64,000 nt of DNA from Bacteroides intestinalis (GCF_003464595.1 NZ_QRZF01000012.1:100990-164989); one strand, 5' to 3'. Positions 8,193 to 17,518 are shown, counted from the first letter of the stretch. A program made the numbers and translations. The notes: generated by a model from the letters alone, not told the origin.

Positions 8193-11192
8193 TTAGAAGG
8201 TGAATGATAATGCAAACTGAACAGCGCGTGGGTTAGGGAACGAACAATAATCTGCTCCCATAGTGAAGATGCCGCTGTCTGCAAATTCAGGATCCAGACC
8301 GGAGTATCCGGTAAAGGTCACCAGGTTCTGTAAAGTAACCGATGCACGGAGTCTTTCCAATCCAATCTTCTTAATGTAACGGGTAGGTACTGTATAACCT
8401 AACGTAATATCGCTCAGGCGGAAGAATGAACCGTTTTCCAACCAGCGGTCCTGATCGCTTCGACTGTTGCGGGAGTCTCCGTATACAATACGTGGACGAT
8501 CGTTGACCGGGTGCTCTTGTGTCCAGGGGATAATACCGTTGAAGTTGTTCTGGTTGTTGGCAAAGTCACCGGCTGCTGCTGCCGAACCGTTCCACACTTT
8601 CTGTCCGAAGCGACCGTAACCGTTGATGTTCAGGTCGAAGCCTTTGTAGGATGCACCGAGACTTATTCCTAATTCAAGTTTGGGCCAGGGGCTACCTACT
8701 ATCTGACGGTCTTCGGATGATATGTTACCGTCGCCGTTATAGTCGTCATACTTAATATCACCCGGCAAAGCATTAGGTTGTATGATCTTACCTTCTGAGT
8801 TTACGTAGTTCCGTACTTCTTCTTCTGACTGGAAGATACCATTCATCTTGTAGAGATACCACATACCGAGCGGTTCACCAATTACGGTTTTGGCAAGAGT
8901 CGTATTGTAGACTGTTTGTCCGTATCCCAAATCAAGTACTTTATTCTTAATATGCGAAATGTTCAGTGAAGCGGAGTAGGCAAAGTCGCGAATCTGATCG
9001 TTCCAGCCGATTTCCATTTCGAATCCTTTATTTTCCAGGCTGCCGGCATTTACGGCAGGTGCACCACCTTCATTACCCGAACTCATCAGGATGGGGAGGT
9101 AAACCAAGAGGTCTTTACTCTTTGAATAGAAATACTCAGCACTTAAACGGAAACGGTTATTGAATGCAACCAGGTCGAAACCGACGTTAGCAGTTGTCTT
9201 CTTCTCCCAAACCAGGTCGTTGTTGGTTAATTGAGATTGAGTCATACCAATCAATATGTTTTCCGGGCTTCCGAATACGGCACGCGGAGCTGTATTGATA
9301 ACCGACTGGTAGTCCCAATAACCGATACTACTGTTACCGAGAGTACCGTAATTGGCACGTATTTTCAGGTCATCAATCCAGGGTACATTGAAGAACTTCT
9401 CGCCACTGATGCGCCAGCCCAATGAAACGGAAAGGAAGTTTCCCCAACGGTCATTCTTAGGGAGGCGGGAAGTACCGTCACGACGGGCTGTTACTTGTGC
9501 CAGGTATTTGTCGGCATAGGAGTAGTTGATACGTCCGAGATAGGATATCAGTGCTGATTCGCCATAGCTACCGCCTGCGGTGGTATTTCCGGTGGCAGCA
9601 TCCAGAGATGTGATGTACTTGTCGCCTATCATCAATGGATCGAGTTTGGTAATCCAACGCTTTTCTTCGTGGAACTTATTGTAAGTGATACCAAACAGCG
9701 CATTCACATCATGTTTACCGAATTTATGTTTAAAATTGTAGGTTTGCTCAATCAGTATATCATGATTCTTGGCACTATCGTAACCCAGATGCGCGGCATC
9801 GTCACCTTGTCCCATAACCCAATTACCTTTCTTGCGCAGGGAGTTCGTAACGCCCATATAACTTTTATAGGCAACATTCAGCTTGGCATCGAACATTCCA
9901 AAGAGTGAAATCTGTCCGTAGATGTTTCCGGTCAGGTATTCTTCTTCATTGTTTCGTATATACAAGTCCTGCATGGCTACTGAGTTCAGTCCGTAAGAGT
10001 TGGCACGGTCTACATCGCCGTATCCGTATCCGCCGACATGTGATTCGTCATATACCGGAATGGTAGGGGACATACCGATGAAGTCGCTCCAGGGATTACC
10101 GTTCAGTATCTTCCTGTCGGATTTGGTGTAGTAGAAATTCTCACCGTATGAGAAAATACCTTTCTGCCCGCTGGTATTGATACGGAAGCCGTATTTGTCG
10201 TAACCGGTACGGTAGAGAGCACCGTCATCGACCATGCGATTCAGAGATGCGTAATACTTCACAGTTTTGGAACCTCCGGAAAGGGATACATTGTAGTTCT
10301 GCAATACACCTGTACCCAACATTTCATCTTGCCAGTCTGTATTTCCATCATAGTGGTTCTGGCGTTTTGTAACGCCTGAAACTCCCGCCAGGATGGCTTC
10401 GTCATAAGCACGGTCGTTATAAATCTTGTAAGTCTCTGCATCCATCAGGTCGTAGCGGGGGAGCCAGCTCAGTGTCAGTTGTGAGTCAAACTTCACTTTC
10501 AGGTCACCTTCTTTACCTTGCTTGGTAGTGATGATTACAACTCCATTTGCTGCACGTGAACCATAGATGGCTGCTGATGAGGCATCTTTCAATACTTGAA
10601 TAGACTCAATGTCTTCTACATTGACGCCCAAATCACTGCCACCATAGGCACCGTCGATGATGAATAACGGGTTGTTGTTGGTCAAACTACCCAGACCACG
10701 AATGTTGATGGTGGCACTGGAACCCGGTTGTCCACTACTTGTAATCTTTACGCCCGAAGTAAGTCCGCGCATGGCTTCCACCACATTGCCCGAAACACGT
10801 TCGGCCAAAGCGTCTTCCTTTACCGTAGAAATGGAACCGAGCAGGTCTTTCTTCTTGACGGAGCCGTAACCAATTACAACTACTTCATCCAACATTTCAT
10901 TTTCAGGCTCTAATGTGATGTTAATGACATTGTTAGTGCCTACTTTCACCTTTTGCTTGGTAAATCCGATAAAGCTGAATTCAAGGGTAGCACCCTGGTT
11001 CACTTTGATTTCATATCTACCGTTGATGTCGGTGGTGGTTCCAAAGGTACGGTCACCGTCCTTCGCCAGAATGGATACTCCGGGGAGGCTTTCCCCGGTA
11101 TTATCGTTTACAGTGCCCGTGACGCTGACTTGTGCGTACAAATTGAGCGAGCACATGCACAGACAGAATACTATTATTTGAATCGGTCTCAT
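8193..11192 (-). CDS. rusC: SusC-family TonB-dependent transporter (rus locus)
   Basis: A 999-aa SusC/RagA-type receptor: signal peptide (to about residue 20), carboxypeptidase-D regulatory-like domain (SVTGTVNDNTGESLPGVSIL, ~22-95), a TonB box/plug start (LDEVVVIGYGSVKKKDLLGS), the plug domain to about 230 with the conserved IQVLKDASSAAIYGSRAANG, and a long barrel ending in aromatic phenylalanine (FALSFTF). It imports substrate across the outer membrane using TonB energy. It follows the permease gene after a 119-bp gap with inverted repeats, which may separate expression of rusK-rusT from rusC onward. Function as a ribose/nucleoside importer is inferred from context. Confidence 0.92.
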   Translation of the reverse strand: MRPIQIIVFCLCMCSLNLYAQVSVTGTVNDNTGESLPGVSILAKDGDRTFGTTTDINGRYEIKVNQGATLEFSFIGFTKQKVKVGTNNVINITLEPENEMLDEVVVIGYGSVKKKDLLGSISTVKEDALAERVSGNVVEAMRGLTSGVKITSSGQPGSSATINIRGLGSLTNNNPLFIIDGAYGGSDLGVNVEDIESIQVLKDASSAAIYGSRAANGVVIITTKQGKEGDLKVKFDSQLTLSWLPRYDLMDAETYKIYNDRAYDEAILAGVSGVTKRQNHYDGNTDWQDEMLGTGVLQNYNVSLSGGSKTVKYYASLNRMVDDGALYRTGYDKYGFRINTSGQKGIFSYGENFYYTKSDRKILNGNPWSDFIGMSPTIPVYDESHVGGYGYGDVDRANSYGLNSVAMQDLYIRNNEEEYLTGNIYGQISLFGMFDAKLNVAYKSYMGVTNSLRKKGNWVMGQGDDAAHLGYDSAKNHDILIEQTYNFKHKFGKHDVNALFGITYNKFHEEKRWITKLDPLMIGDKYITSLDAATGNTTAGGSYGESALISYLGRINYSYADKYLAQVTARRDGTSRLPKNDRWGNFLSVSLGWRISGEKFFNVPWIDDLKIRANYGTLGNSSIGYWDYQSVINTAPRAVFGSPENILIGMTQSQLTNNDLVWEKKTTANVGFDLVAFNNRFRLSAEYFYSKSKDLLVYLPILMSSGNEGGAPAVNAGSLENKGFEMEIGWNDQIRDFAYSASLNISHIKNKVLDLGYGQTVYNTTLAKTVIGEPLGMWYLYKMNGIFQSEEEVRNYVNSEGKIIQPNALPGDIKYDDYNGDGNISSEDRQIVGSPWPKLELGISLGASYKGFDLNINGYGRFGQKVWNGSAAAAGDFANNQNNFNGIIPWTQEHPVNDRPRIVYGDSRNSRSDQDRWLENGSFFRLSDITLGYTVPTRYIKKIGLERLRASVTLQNLVTFTGYSGLDPEFADSGIFTMGADYCSFPNPRAVQFALSFTF

Positions 11193-11251
11193 GTATTAAA
11201 ATTTTAGAGGTTGAACGAAAAATATATTTTAGTTCAGGCAATTCTCTTCTC

Positions 11252-11323
11252 CTTTTTCACTCCGTGAGAAGTAGAAAAAGAAAGCGTTTATTAATAAGAG
11301 TGAGGAGCCGGTTAATTGGCTCC
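11252..11323 (-). promoter_or_regulatory. Inverted repeats between rusT and rusC
   Basis: Two inverted repeats lie at the permease-susC junction: GGAGCC/GGCTCC at 11304-11323, spanning the permease stop codon, and CTTTTTC/GAAAAAG at 11252-11280. They may act as an attenuator or RNA processing site that sets the ratio of the kinase/permease genes to susCD. Evidence is structural only. Confidence 0.35.
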
Positions 11324-12316
11324 GGAGATGATAATTGCTCCTAAACCGGATATAAACAGAACGAACATGCAAGCCAGAAGAATATTTACCGCGCGGGAAG
11401 AACCTTTGAATTCTTTCCAGATAAATATGCCCCACAGGGCTGCGATCATGGGAGCTCCTTGTCCTAATGCGTAAGAGATAGCTGCACCGGCTTTTCCTGC
11501 TGCAATATAACTGAGAGCCGTACCCAATCCCCAAATAGCTCCTCCCAGCACTCCGACCATGTGTGTGCTGAACTTGCCTTGGAAATACTCCTTATAGCTC
11601 ACCGGAGTACCTACAAACGGTTTTTTCATCACGATGGTATTGATAATGAAATTACTTATGAAGATACCTATTGCGAATATAAAGAATGCTGAATACGGAG
11701 TAGCCATTGTGGGGGTAGGTGACTCAAAATTGTTCAAGTCCATGGCGGCAGCAACAAACCGATAGAAGAAAGACATCAGTACACCGGCTATAATGGCAAT
11801 GATAATCCCTTTCTTATTGATGCTGCTTCCTTTCTGATTCATCTTTCCGGCAGCTATGGCATTAAATATGATAGCCAATACGACGAGTGCCACACCACTG
11901 AACAGGATTACTGCATCGCCTTTAGGTTCACCGAAATAATTGACGAAAACACCTAATACCAAGGCTATGCCGACTCCTAACGGGAATGCTACCGTAAGCC
12001 CTGCCATAGAGACGGAAGCTGACAAAAGGATGTTGGACAGATTGAATATGACGCCCCCTGCAAAAGCACTTGCATAGTTCTCCATACTGATCTGCTTCAA
12101 ATCTTCAACAAAACCGCGTCCGGCATCTCCCGTGCTGCCCAGGGTGAAACCTAAGAGGAGAGAGAAGGCAAGGATACCGATTACGTAATCCCAGTAGAAC
12201 AATTCGTAACGCCAGGTTTTCCCGGCAAGTTTCTGTGTATTACCCCACGAACCCCAACAGAGCATCGTGACAACGCAGAAAATAACTGCTAATGAATAAC
12301 TGTCGACTATAAACAT
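11312..12316 (-). CDS. rusT: GRP-family sugar permease (rus locus)
   Basis: A 334-aa integral membrane protein with about ten hydrophobic segments, of the glucose/ribose porter (GRP, RbsU-like) family within the drug/metabolite transporter superfamily. The opening MLCWGSWGNTQKLAGKTWRYELFYW contains the family-typical W-G-S-W-x-N motif, and two internal halves repeat the EamA-like pattern. It probably moves ribose across the inner membrane. It lies 24 bp after the ribokinase gene and upstream of susC; ribokinase plus GRP permease plus nucleoside hydrolase is the inner-membrane half of a ribose scavenging system. Family confident, substrate inferred. Confidence 0.85.
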   Translation of the reverse strand: MFIVDSYSLAVIFCVVTMLCWGSWGNTQKLAGKTWRYELFYWDYVIGILAFSLLLGFTLGSTGDAGRGFVEDLKQISMENYASAFAGGVIFNLSNILLSASVSMAGLTVAFPLGVGIALVLGVFVNYFGEPKGDAVILFSGVALVVLAIIFNAIAAGKMNQKGSSINKKGIIIAIIAGVLMSFFYRFVAAAMDLNNFESPTPTMATPYSAFFIFAIGIFISNFIINTIVMKKPFVGTPVSYKEYFQGKFSTHMVGVLGGAIWGLGTALSYIAAGKAGAAISYALGQGAPMIAALWGIFIWKEFKGSSRAVNILLACMFVLFISGLGAIIISGAN

Positions 12317-12340
12317 GGTATTAGATTTTTAAATTACTAT

Positions 12341-13249
12341 TTATAAAACATCAATTTCTTTACGATAGGGTAGGGAGGGCTGGGCTCCCATTCGGGTCAC
12401 AGTGATGGACGCACATTTATTTGCGAATTTAACTGCATCCAACACATCTACATCTTCGGATAAAGCAACGCACAATGCACCACAGAAAGTATCTCCCGCT
12501 GCTGTTGTGTCTACGGCTTTGACTTTGGGTACGGGTACTTCATGGAATGTATCTTTTTCTTTGATTAATGCTCCTTTGGAACCAAGGGTGATAACTACGA
12601 TGTCCACTCCTTTGGCACTGATGATATCCGCAGCCTTGCGTGCGCTTTCCCAATCGGTTACTTTGATACCTGAGAGGATTTCAGCTTCCGTCTCATTGGG
12701 AATGATCATGTACAGGTTCTGTAGTAGTTTATTGGAGAGTGCGCGGGCAGGTGCAGGGTTCAGTATCACCTTGATACCTTGTTCGCTGGCTATCTGGGCG
12801 GCATATTCCACTGTTTCAATAGGGATTTCCAATTGCATCAGCAGGATATCGCCTTTTTCTATGGTAGGCTGTGCCTTCCGGATGTCTTCGGGACTCAATG
12901 AACCATTGGCTCCGGAAGCGATGGCAATGCTGTTTTCTCCGTTCATATCCACCATAATTAATGCTACGCCCGAGGGGAGTGTGGGGTCTGAATAGATATT
13001 CTCAACATGAATACCTTCGTCTTCGTACTGTTCTATGGAACGTTTGCCGAACAAGTCATTTCCGGTTTTGGCTATGAAATGCACATTTCCTTTCAATCTG
13101 GCAGCGGCTACAGCCTGGTTGGCTCCTTTGCCTCCGGGATTCATCATGAAACTACCGCCTATGATTGTTTCTCCTGGTACAGGAAGACGGTCAGCTTTGA
13201 TGACCATATCCGTATTACAACTGCCTATTACAATGATATTTTTGCTCAT
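12341..13249 (-). CDS. rusK: Ribokinase, first gene of the rus operon
   Basis: A 302-aa PfkB-family kinase close to bacterial RbsK. Seen: the N-terminal substrate-binding region (GSCNTDMVIKADRLPVPGET, then MNPGGKGANQAVAAARL), a middle LNPAPAR motif, NETEAEILSG, and the C-terminal anion-hole motif with the catalytic aspartate (DTTAAGDTFCGAL, about 242-254). It phosphorylates D-ribose to ribose 5-phosphate with ATP in the cytoplasm. It is the promoter-proximal gene of the operon, with a strong Bacteroides-type promoter at 13315-13346. Bacteroides thetaiotaomicron rus has two adjacent kinase genes; only one is present here. Confidence 0.93.
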   Translation of the reverse strand: MSKNIIVIGSCNTDMVIKADRLPVPGETIIGGSFMMNPGGKGANQAVAAARLKGNVHFIAKTGNDLFGKRSIEQYEDEGIHVENIYSDPTLPSGVALIMVDMNGENSIAIASGANGSLSPEDIRKAQPTIEKGDILLMQLEIPIETVEYAAQIASEQGIKVILNPAPARALSNKLLQNLYMIIPNETEAEILSGIKVTDWESARKAADIISAKGVDIVVITLGSKGALIKEKDTFHEVPVPKVKAVDTTAAGDTFCGALCVALSEDVDVLDAVKFANKCASITVTRMGAQPSLPYRKEIDVL

Positions 13250-13568
13250 GGTTACTTTATTAGTTTTAAGATTAAATAATTGAATATTGGATACTGTGCT
13301 TTCTTTTTCTATTCCAAAAGTATGCGATACTTAGTACATAAGCAAACAAAAAACAATGATTTTTAATACTGGTAAAATGAATATAATTATAAATTAATAC
13401 ATTTAAATGATTGATATATAAATATATAATAAATAGTTGGTTGTGGCGATTATGATATTAGTAATATTGATAAAGCCTATATTATTCCGTGAAAATATTG
13501 CTTGCTTTCATTTTTTTCTCTACCTTGCTATCGTAAAAGATGTGTATCTAAAAAAATCTGCTAATACT
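13250..13568. other. Divergent regulatory region between rusK and the regulator
   Basis: 319 bp of AT-rich DNA between divergent start codons. It holds the minus-strand rus promoter (13315-13346) and a small inverted repeat GTAT-GCG-ATAC at 13320-13330 between its -33 and -7 elements and touching the -7, a plausible operator. For the plus-strand regulator gene I see only a partial -7 candidate (TACCTTGC near 13523). A 5' extension of the regulator frame (13437-13568) is rich in hydrophobic codons and is probably not translated. Confidence 0.5.
13315..13346 (-). promoter_or_regulatory. Bacteroides sigma-ABfr-type promoter of the rus operon
   Basis: Reading the minus strand: a -33 TTTG (13343-13346), exactly 20 bp, then a -7 TACTTTTG (13315-13322). 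Both boxes match the Bacteroides consensus TTTG / TAnnTTTG at the expected spacing, about 70 bp upstream of the ribokinase start codon. Confidence 0.75.
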
Positions 13569-15110
13569 ATGCTAAAGTCCGAATCCCTCATTCATCTGAT
13601 TAATAATCTCACTAAACAGGAGAAGAAAGAATTCTCCCTGTATATCTCTAATAAGCCGGAGAAGGATTATATCTTTCTTTTCAGGTTGATTGATGATAAG
13701 AAGATAAGTGATCCCGAAGAATTGAAGATGGCTTTTCTGGCAGCCAAACCTGCTTCTTCATTCAATACGGTAGTCATTTATTTATTTGATTTGTTGATAG
13801 ACATATTGACCCGGTTGCGGACAGAACAGGATAGTTATTATCTCTTGTTCAATGAATTGCTGCACGCAAGGGTTTTGTATGAGAAATCCATGTATCAGGA
13901 ATGTTTCCAAGTATTGAAAAAGGTAAAAGAGAAAGCGGTGTATTATGAGAATCACTTTGCGTTGCTGGTAGCGCAAAGGCTGGAGCTGAACTATCTTCTG
14001 ACATTGGATTTTGAAGATATGGATGAACAGAAGCTGCTGAATAAGCAATATAAGATGAATAATACATTGAAAAGTATCCGCCAACTGAATGAGCAGTCTT
14101 CACTGTACGAGCTCTTGAAGTATAGAATGATAAACAGAGGGGCTTCACGGTCACTTGAGGAAACTCAGAAGTTGGATGACTTGGTAACCAGTGAAATCAG
14201 TATTGTAGCAAGTGCAGGCGTTGAGAACTTTGAAATAAAAAAGAATCATCAGCTGTTCCAAGCGAATTACTTTATCACAGTAGGGGATTACAAAGCGGCA
14301 TTTAACTCGTTTGTAGAATTGAACAAGCTCTTTGAAGAGAACAGTCATTTATGGAATAACCCTCCGGTCTATTACCTGATGACGGTGGAAGGTATGCTGG
14401 AAAGTCTGCGTATCATGCACAATTATGAGGGCATGAATTACTTCATTGAAAAACTGGCTAAGCTGTCTTCGCCATCATCCAGTTTCCAGCTGAATGTTAC
14501 GTATGTGATCTTTATCTATCGGCTGTTTTCGTTTATTGATGCAGGTGACTTCGATAAAGCAGGAATATGGATTGCTGAACATCAAGCTTCGTTGATTGAT
14601 AAGATGTTACTGCTGAAGGAGCAACAACAGGCGGAAATGTCATTGTATATTGCTCTGATCCATTTGGGAAATGGAGAGTATAGGAAAGCCCGGAAGCGGC
14701 TGAGTGCAACTATCGGGAGAGGTCATCTATATTCTCTTCCGTTGTTTCGTACCATTAGGATCGTGAATGTGATGATTCATTATGAATTGGGGGATGTAGA
14801 CTATATTCAGTCTGAAATTCGCTCTATCAAGCGGGAAATGTCCAAAAACAAGGGATATAATCTGAAGGTGGAATCCTTTTTGCTTAAGTTCCTGAATTAT
14901 TCTTTCGCTGATACGAATCGGAAAAAGCGTGCGGAGATATGGGAAAGTATGGCGGAAGAAGTCCATGCCTTGTATGCAGATAAATATGAAACTCAGATTC
15001 TGCGTAAGTTCGACTTTGTGGCATGGGTTGAGGCTAAGATATTTGAGGTGCCTTTGAGTGATATTCTGAAGCGGGAGCACGCTTCAAAGAGTAAATGGCA
15101 GCATAAATAG
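13569..15110 (+). CDS. rusR: RusR-type regulator, TPR-like helical protein
   Basis: A 513-aa soluble, helix-rich protein. I start it at the ATG at 13569 (MLKSESLIHLINNLTKQEKK); the frame is open from 13437 but the added part is a low-quality hydrophobic stretch. The sequence reads like degenerate tetratricopeptide helices throughout (for example KARKRLSATIGRGHLY, DFDKAGIWIAEHQAS) and I see no standard HTH, response-regulator or kinase domain. It is divergent from the ribokinase gene, exactly where rus loci carry their regulator, so an activator of the rus operon is the best inference. How it would contact DNA or sense ribose is not visible. It could also be an adaptor protein. Confidence 0.65.
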   Translation: MLKSESLIHLINNLTKQEKKEFSLYISNKPEKDYIFLFRLIDDKKISDPEELKMAFLAAKPASSFNTVVIYLFDLLIDILTRLRTEQDSYYLLFNELLHARVLYEKSMYQECFQVLKKVKEKAVYYENHFALLVAQRLELNYLLTLDFEDMDEQKLLNKQYKMNNTLKSIRQLNEQSSLYELLKYRMINRGASRSLEETQKLDDLVTSEISIVASAGVENFEIKKNHQLFQANYFITVGDYKAAFNSFVELNKLFEENSHLWNNPPVYYLMTVEGMLESLRIMHNYEGMNYFIEKLAKLSSPSSSFQLNVTYVIFIYRLFSFIDAGDFDKAGIWIAEHQASLIDKMLLLKEQQQAEMSLYIALIHLGNGEYRKARKRLSATIGRGHLYSLPLFRTIRIVNVMIHYELGDVDYIQSEIRSIKREMSKNKGYNLKVESFLLKFLNYSFADTNRKKRAEIWESMAEEVHALYADKYETQILRKFDFVAWVEAKIFEVPLSDILKREHASKSKWQHK

Positions 15111-15111
15111 T

Positions 15112-15155
15112 ATGAATAAGGATGTACAAAATAAGATTTGTACATCCTCATTCAT
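15112..15155. terminator. Bidirectional hairpin terminator
   Basis: A perfect 11-bp stem (GGATGTACAAA and complement, 15120-15130 / 15137-15147) with a 6-nt loop, extended by an outer ATGAAT/ATTCAT pairing, sits between the convergent regulator gene and lgt. A T-rich stretch follows on the plus strand. Confidence 0.8.
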
Positions 15156-15162
15156 GTTATTT

Positions 15163-15990
15163 TTATGCTTTCTTCTTTCCGTAGAAGAACATGAAGTACA
15201 CGCCTATAATCACGAACGGAACGCTGAGCCATTGTCCCATATTCAGTGACATGCTATTCTCGAAATCTACCTGGTTCTCTTTCAGGAATTCCACGAAGAA
15301 ACGGAATACGAATATCTCTGTGAGGCACAAGCCGAAGAAAAAGCCGCGATGTAACTTCTTGCCATAATTCTTATACAAGAAAATCATCAGCAGGAAGAAG
15401 ATGAAGTAGGCGATGGCCTCGTAAAGCTGTGCCGGATGACGGGGGAGCATATCTACCCGTTCGAATACGAAAGCCCAGGGTACATCGGTTGCTTTACCTA
15501 TGATTTCGGAGTTCATGAGATTGGCAAGACGGATGAAGCAGGCGCAGATAGGGGTAGCTACGGCTATCATGTCCAGCACATCCATATAGTGCATCTTCAT
15601 CTTACGGCAGTACATCCACAGAGCTATCATCAGTCCCAGTGTACCTCCATGACTGGCAAGACCTGCATAACCGGTCCATTTCCAACCACCTTCGGCAGGG
15701 AATTGTATAGGCAGTATCATTTCCCAGAAATGATGCAGGTAATATTCCGGCTGATAGAACAGGCAATGCCCTAATCGCGCTCCGATGAGAATACCGAAGA
15801 AGCAATAGAAGAACAGCGGTTCGAACTTGTCGTCACCGATTTTTTTGTCTTTATACTGATAACGGACTACAAAATAGGAGCATGCGATGCCAATGACCCA
15901 CAACAGGCCGTAGTAACGGACGGGTACATGACCGAACAGGTTGAACAGTTCGGGGTTGGGGTTCCAGTTGATGGTTAGTAATGAGAGCAT
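15163..15990 (-). CDS. lgt: Prolipoprotein diacylglyceryl transferase, copy 1
   Basis: A 275-aa polytopic inner-membrane enzyme that transfers diacylglycerol from phosphatidylglycerol to the lipobox cysteine of prolipoproteins. Diagnostic motifs are all present: [10 protein letters not shown], the essential-histidine loop [10 protein letters not shown], the Lgt signature around [14 protein letters not shown], and RHPAQLYEA. At least seven hydrophobic segments span the length, which is normal for Lgt. It lies 34 bp downstream of a second, closely similar lgt gene in the same orientation, so it arose by tandem duplication or adjacent acquisition. Nothing in the sequence suggests loss of function. 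Confidence 0.95.
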   Translation of the reverse strand: MLSLLTINWNPNPELFNLFGHVPVRYYGLLWVIGIACSYFVVRYQYKDKKIGDDKFEPLFFYCFFGILIGARLGHCLFYQPEYYLHHFWEMILPIQFPAEGGWKWTGYAGLASHGGTLGLMIALWMYCRKMKMHYMDVLDMIAVATPICACFIRLANLMNSEIIGKATDVPWAFVFERVDMLPRHPAQLYEAIAYFIFFLLMIFLYKNYGKKLHRGFFFGLCLTEIFVFRFFVEFLKENQVDFENSMSLNMGQWLSVPFVIIGVYFMFFYGKKKA

Positions 15991-16024
15991 ATTTTCAATA
16001 TATTTGGTTTACAAATGAGTTTAT

Positions 16025-16867
16025 TTACTTTTTATAGCTTGTTTTTTTCCCATAAAAGAGCATGAAGTATATTCCGATGATAACGAACGGAATGCTGAGC
16101 CATTGCCCCATGTTAAGAGTCATTGTATTCTCGAAATCCACTTGGTTTTCTTTCAGAAACTCCACAAAGAAGCGGAAGACGAATATCTCTGTCAGGCAAA
16201 GCCCGAAGAAGAAGCCTCGGTGCAGCTTTTGGCCGTGGTCTGATTTCTTATATAAGTAAATCATTCCCAGGAAGAAGATAAAGTAGGCGATTGCTTCGTA
16301 AAGCTGTGCCGGATGGCGGGGGAGCATATCTATTTGTTCGAATACAAAGGCCCAGGGCATATCGGTTGGCTTGCCAATGATTTCGGAGTTCATCAGGTTG
16401 GCAAGGCGGATGAAACAAGCGCAGATAGGGGTGGCTACGGCTATCATATCCAGTACATCCATGTAGTGCATCTTGGTTTTGCGGCAATATAGCCACAGGG
16501 CGATGATTAGTCCGAGGGTGCCGCCATGACTGGCAAGCCCTCGATAGCCTATCCATTTCCAGCCTTCGTTCGGAAACTGCTTAACGGGGAGTATCATCTC
16601 TATGAGATGATTCTGATAATAACTCCAATCGTAGAAGATGCAGTGCCCTAACCTTGCTCCGAGAGTGATGCCGATTACGCAATAGAAAAAGAGCGGGGTG
16701 AACTTGTCCTCACTGATTTTCCTGTCGCGGTATTGGCGCTGGACTATGATGCAGGCAAGTACAATGCCAATGCCCCACAATAGCCCGTAGTAGCGAATGG
16801 GGAAACTTCCGAAGAGGTTGAACAGTTCGGGATCGGGATTCCAGCTGATGGTTAGCAGTGATGGCAT
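16025..16867 (-). CDS. lgt: Prolipoprotein diacylglyceryl transferase, copy 2
   Basis: A 280-aa Lgt closely similar to the neighbouring copy; stretches of more than 30 residues around the signature are almost unchanged ([20 protein letters not shown] and what follows). The histidine loop [10 protein letters not shown], the arginine/asparagine motif [13 protein letters not shown] and RHPAQLYEA are intact, so both copies should be active. Differences concentrate in the loop after [10 protein letters not shown] (residues ~80-105: [18 protein letters not shown] here) and at the C-terminus, which could alter lipid or substrate preference. It is downstream of the ORF6N regulator gene (21-bp gap) and upstream of the other lgt, so the three may be one transcript. 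Confidence 0.95.
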   Translation of the reverse strand: MPSLLTISWNPDPELFNLFGSFPIRYYGLLWGIGIVLACIIVQRQYRDRKISEDKFTPLFFYCVIGITLGARLGHCIFYDWSYYQNHLIEMILPVKQFPNEGWKWIGYRGLASHGGTLGLIIALWLYCRKTKMHYMDVLDMIAVATPICACFIRLANLMNSEIIGKPTDMPWAFVFEQIDMLPRHPAQLYEAIAYFIFFLGMIYLYKKSDHGQKLHRGFFFGLCLTEIFVFRFFVEFLKENQVDFENTMTLNMGQWLSIPFVIIGIYFMLFYGKKTSYKK

Positions 16868-16888
16868 AAATGTAGCTGATTATATGGT

Positions 16889-17470
16889 TTATTGTTTCGG
16901 TTTTACAAAGCCGATAGGGTTTCTGGGACTGTCCGCCAGTCTTTTCTGGGCTTGCAGCTCGGCAAGGGTTCGGTTGATTAGCTCCAGTTGCATACGAGTG
17001 TCTTCGTTGATGTCGTTGTAGTCGGTGAAGACTTCTTCGATGTAGGATTTGAGTTCTCTCAGTTCGTTTTGCAGCTCGGATACTCTGTCAACTGGCGGAT
17101 TAGCTATAAATCGGCGGACGGCGACGAAAGCACGCATGATATTGATGTTGATTTCAATGGCGGTATCGCTGTTAAGAACACCGGATAGCATAGCAATGCC
17201 TTGTTCGGTAAAAGCGTAAGGCAAGTATTTGGGGTATTTTCCCCTTCCTTTGTCTAAGCTTCCAATTTGGAATCTTAGAGACTCCCATTCTTCTGTTGTT
17301 AGTTGAAACATAAAATCAGATGGAAACCTTTTGAGGTTTCTTTTAACAGCTTTATTTAAGTTTCCGGTTGCTACTTGGTAGAGTTCCGCTAAATCTTTAT
17401 CAAGCATCACTTGTTGCCCTCTAACTTCATATATTTTACTTTGTATGATTACTGTTAGTTCCATGTTCAT
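16889..17470 (-). CDS. ORF6N-domain DNA-binding protein
   Basis: A 193-aa protein with an N-terminal ORF6N domain (residues ~5-90): IYEVRGQQVMLDKDLAELYQ, NLNKAVKRNLKRFPSDFMF, then YAFTEQGIAMLSGVLNS, and a C-terminal coiled coil (~125-180, repeated E-L-Q-x-E-L-R-E-L). ORF6N proteins are common in phages and mobile elements but also occur as chromosomal regulators in Bacteroidetes; they bind DNA. A near-perfect palindrome lies 18 bp upstream of the start (17488-17510), a candidate site for autoregulation. Target genes may include the two lgt genes immediately downstream. Domain assignment strong, function inferred. Confidence 0.85.
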   Translation of the reverse strand: MNMELTVIIQSKIYEVRGQQVMLDKDLAELYQVATGNLNKAVKRNLKRFPSDFMFQLTTEEWESLRFQIGSLDKGRGKYPKYLPYAFTEQGIAMLSGVLNSDTAIEININIMRAFVAVRRFIANPPVDRVSELQNELRELKSYIEEVFTDYNDINEDTRMQLELINRTLAELQAQKRLADSPRNPIGFVKPKQ

Positions 17471-17487
17471 ATACTTTTTTATTATTT

Positions 17488-17510
17488 CAAGGTCACAAAT
17501 CGTGATCTTG
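17488..17510. promoter_or_regulatory. Palindrome upstream of the ORF6N gene
   Basis: CAAGGTCAC-AAATC-GTGATCTTG: 9-bp arms (17488-17496, 17502-17510) matching at 8 of 9 positions. It lies between the panE stop and the ORF6N start. There is no T-run beside it on the minus strand, so an operator is more likely than an intrinsic terminator. Confidence 0.45.
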
Positions 17511-17518
17511 AACGATTA

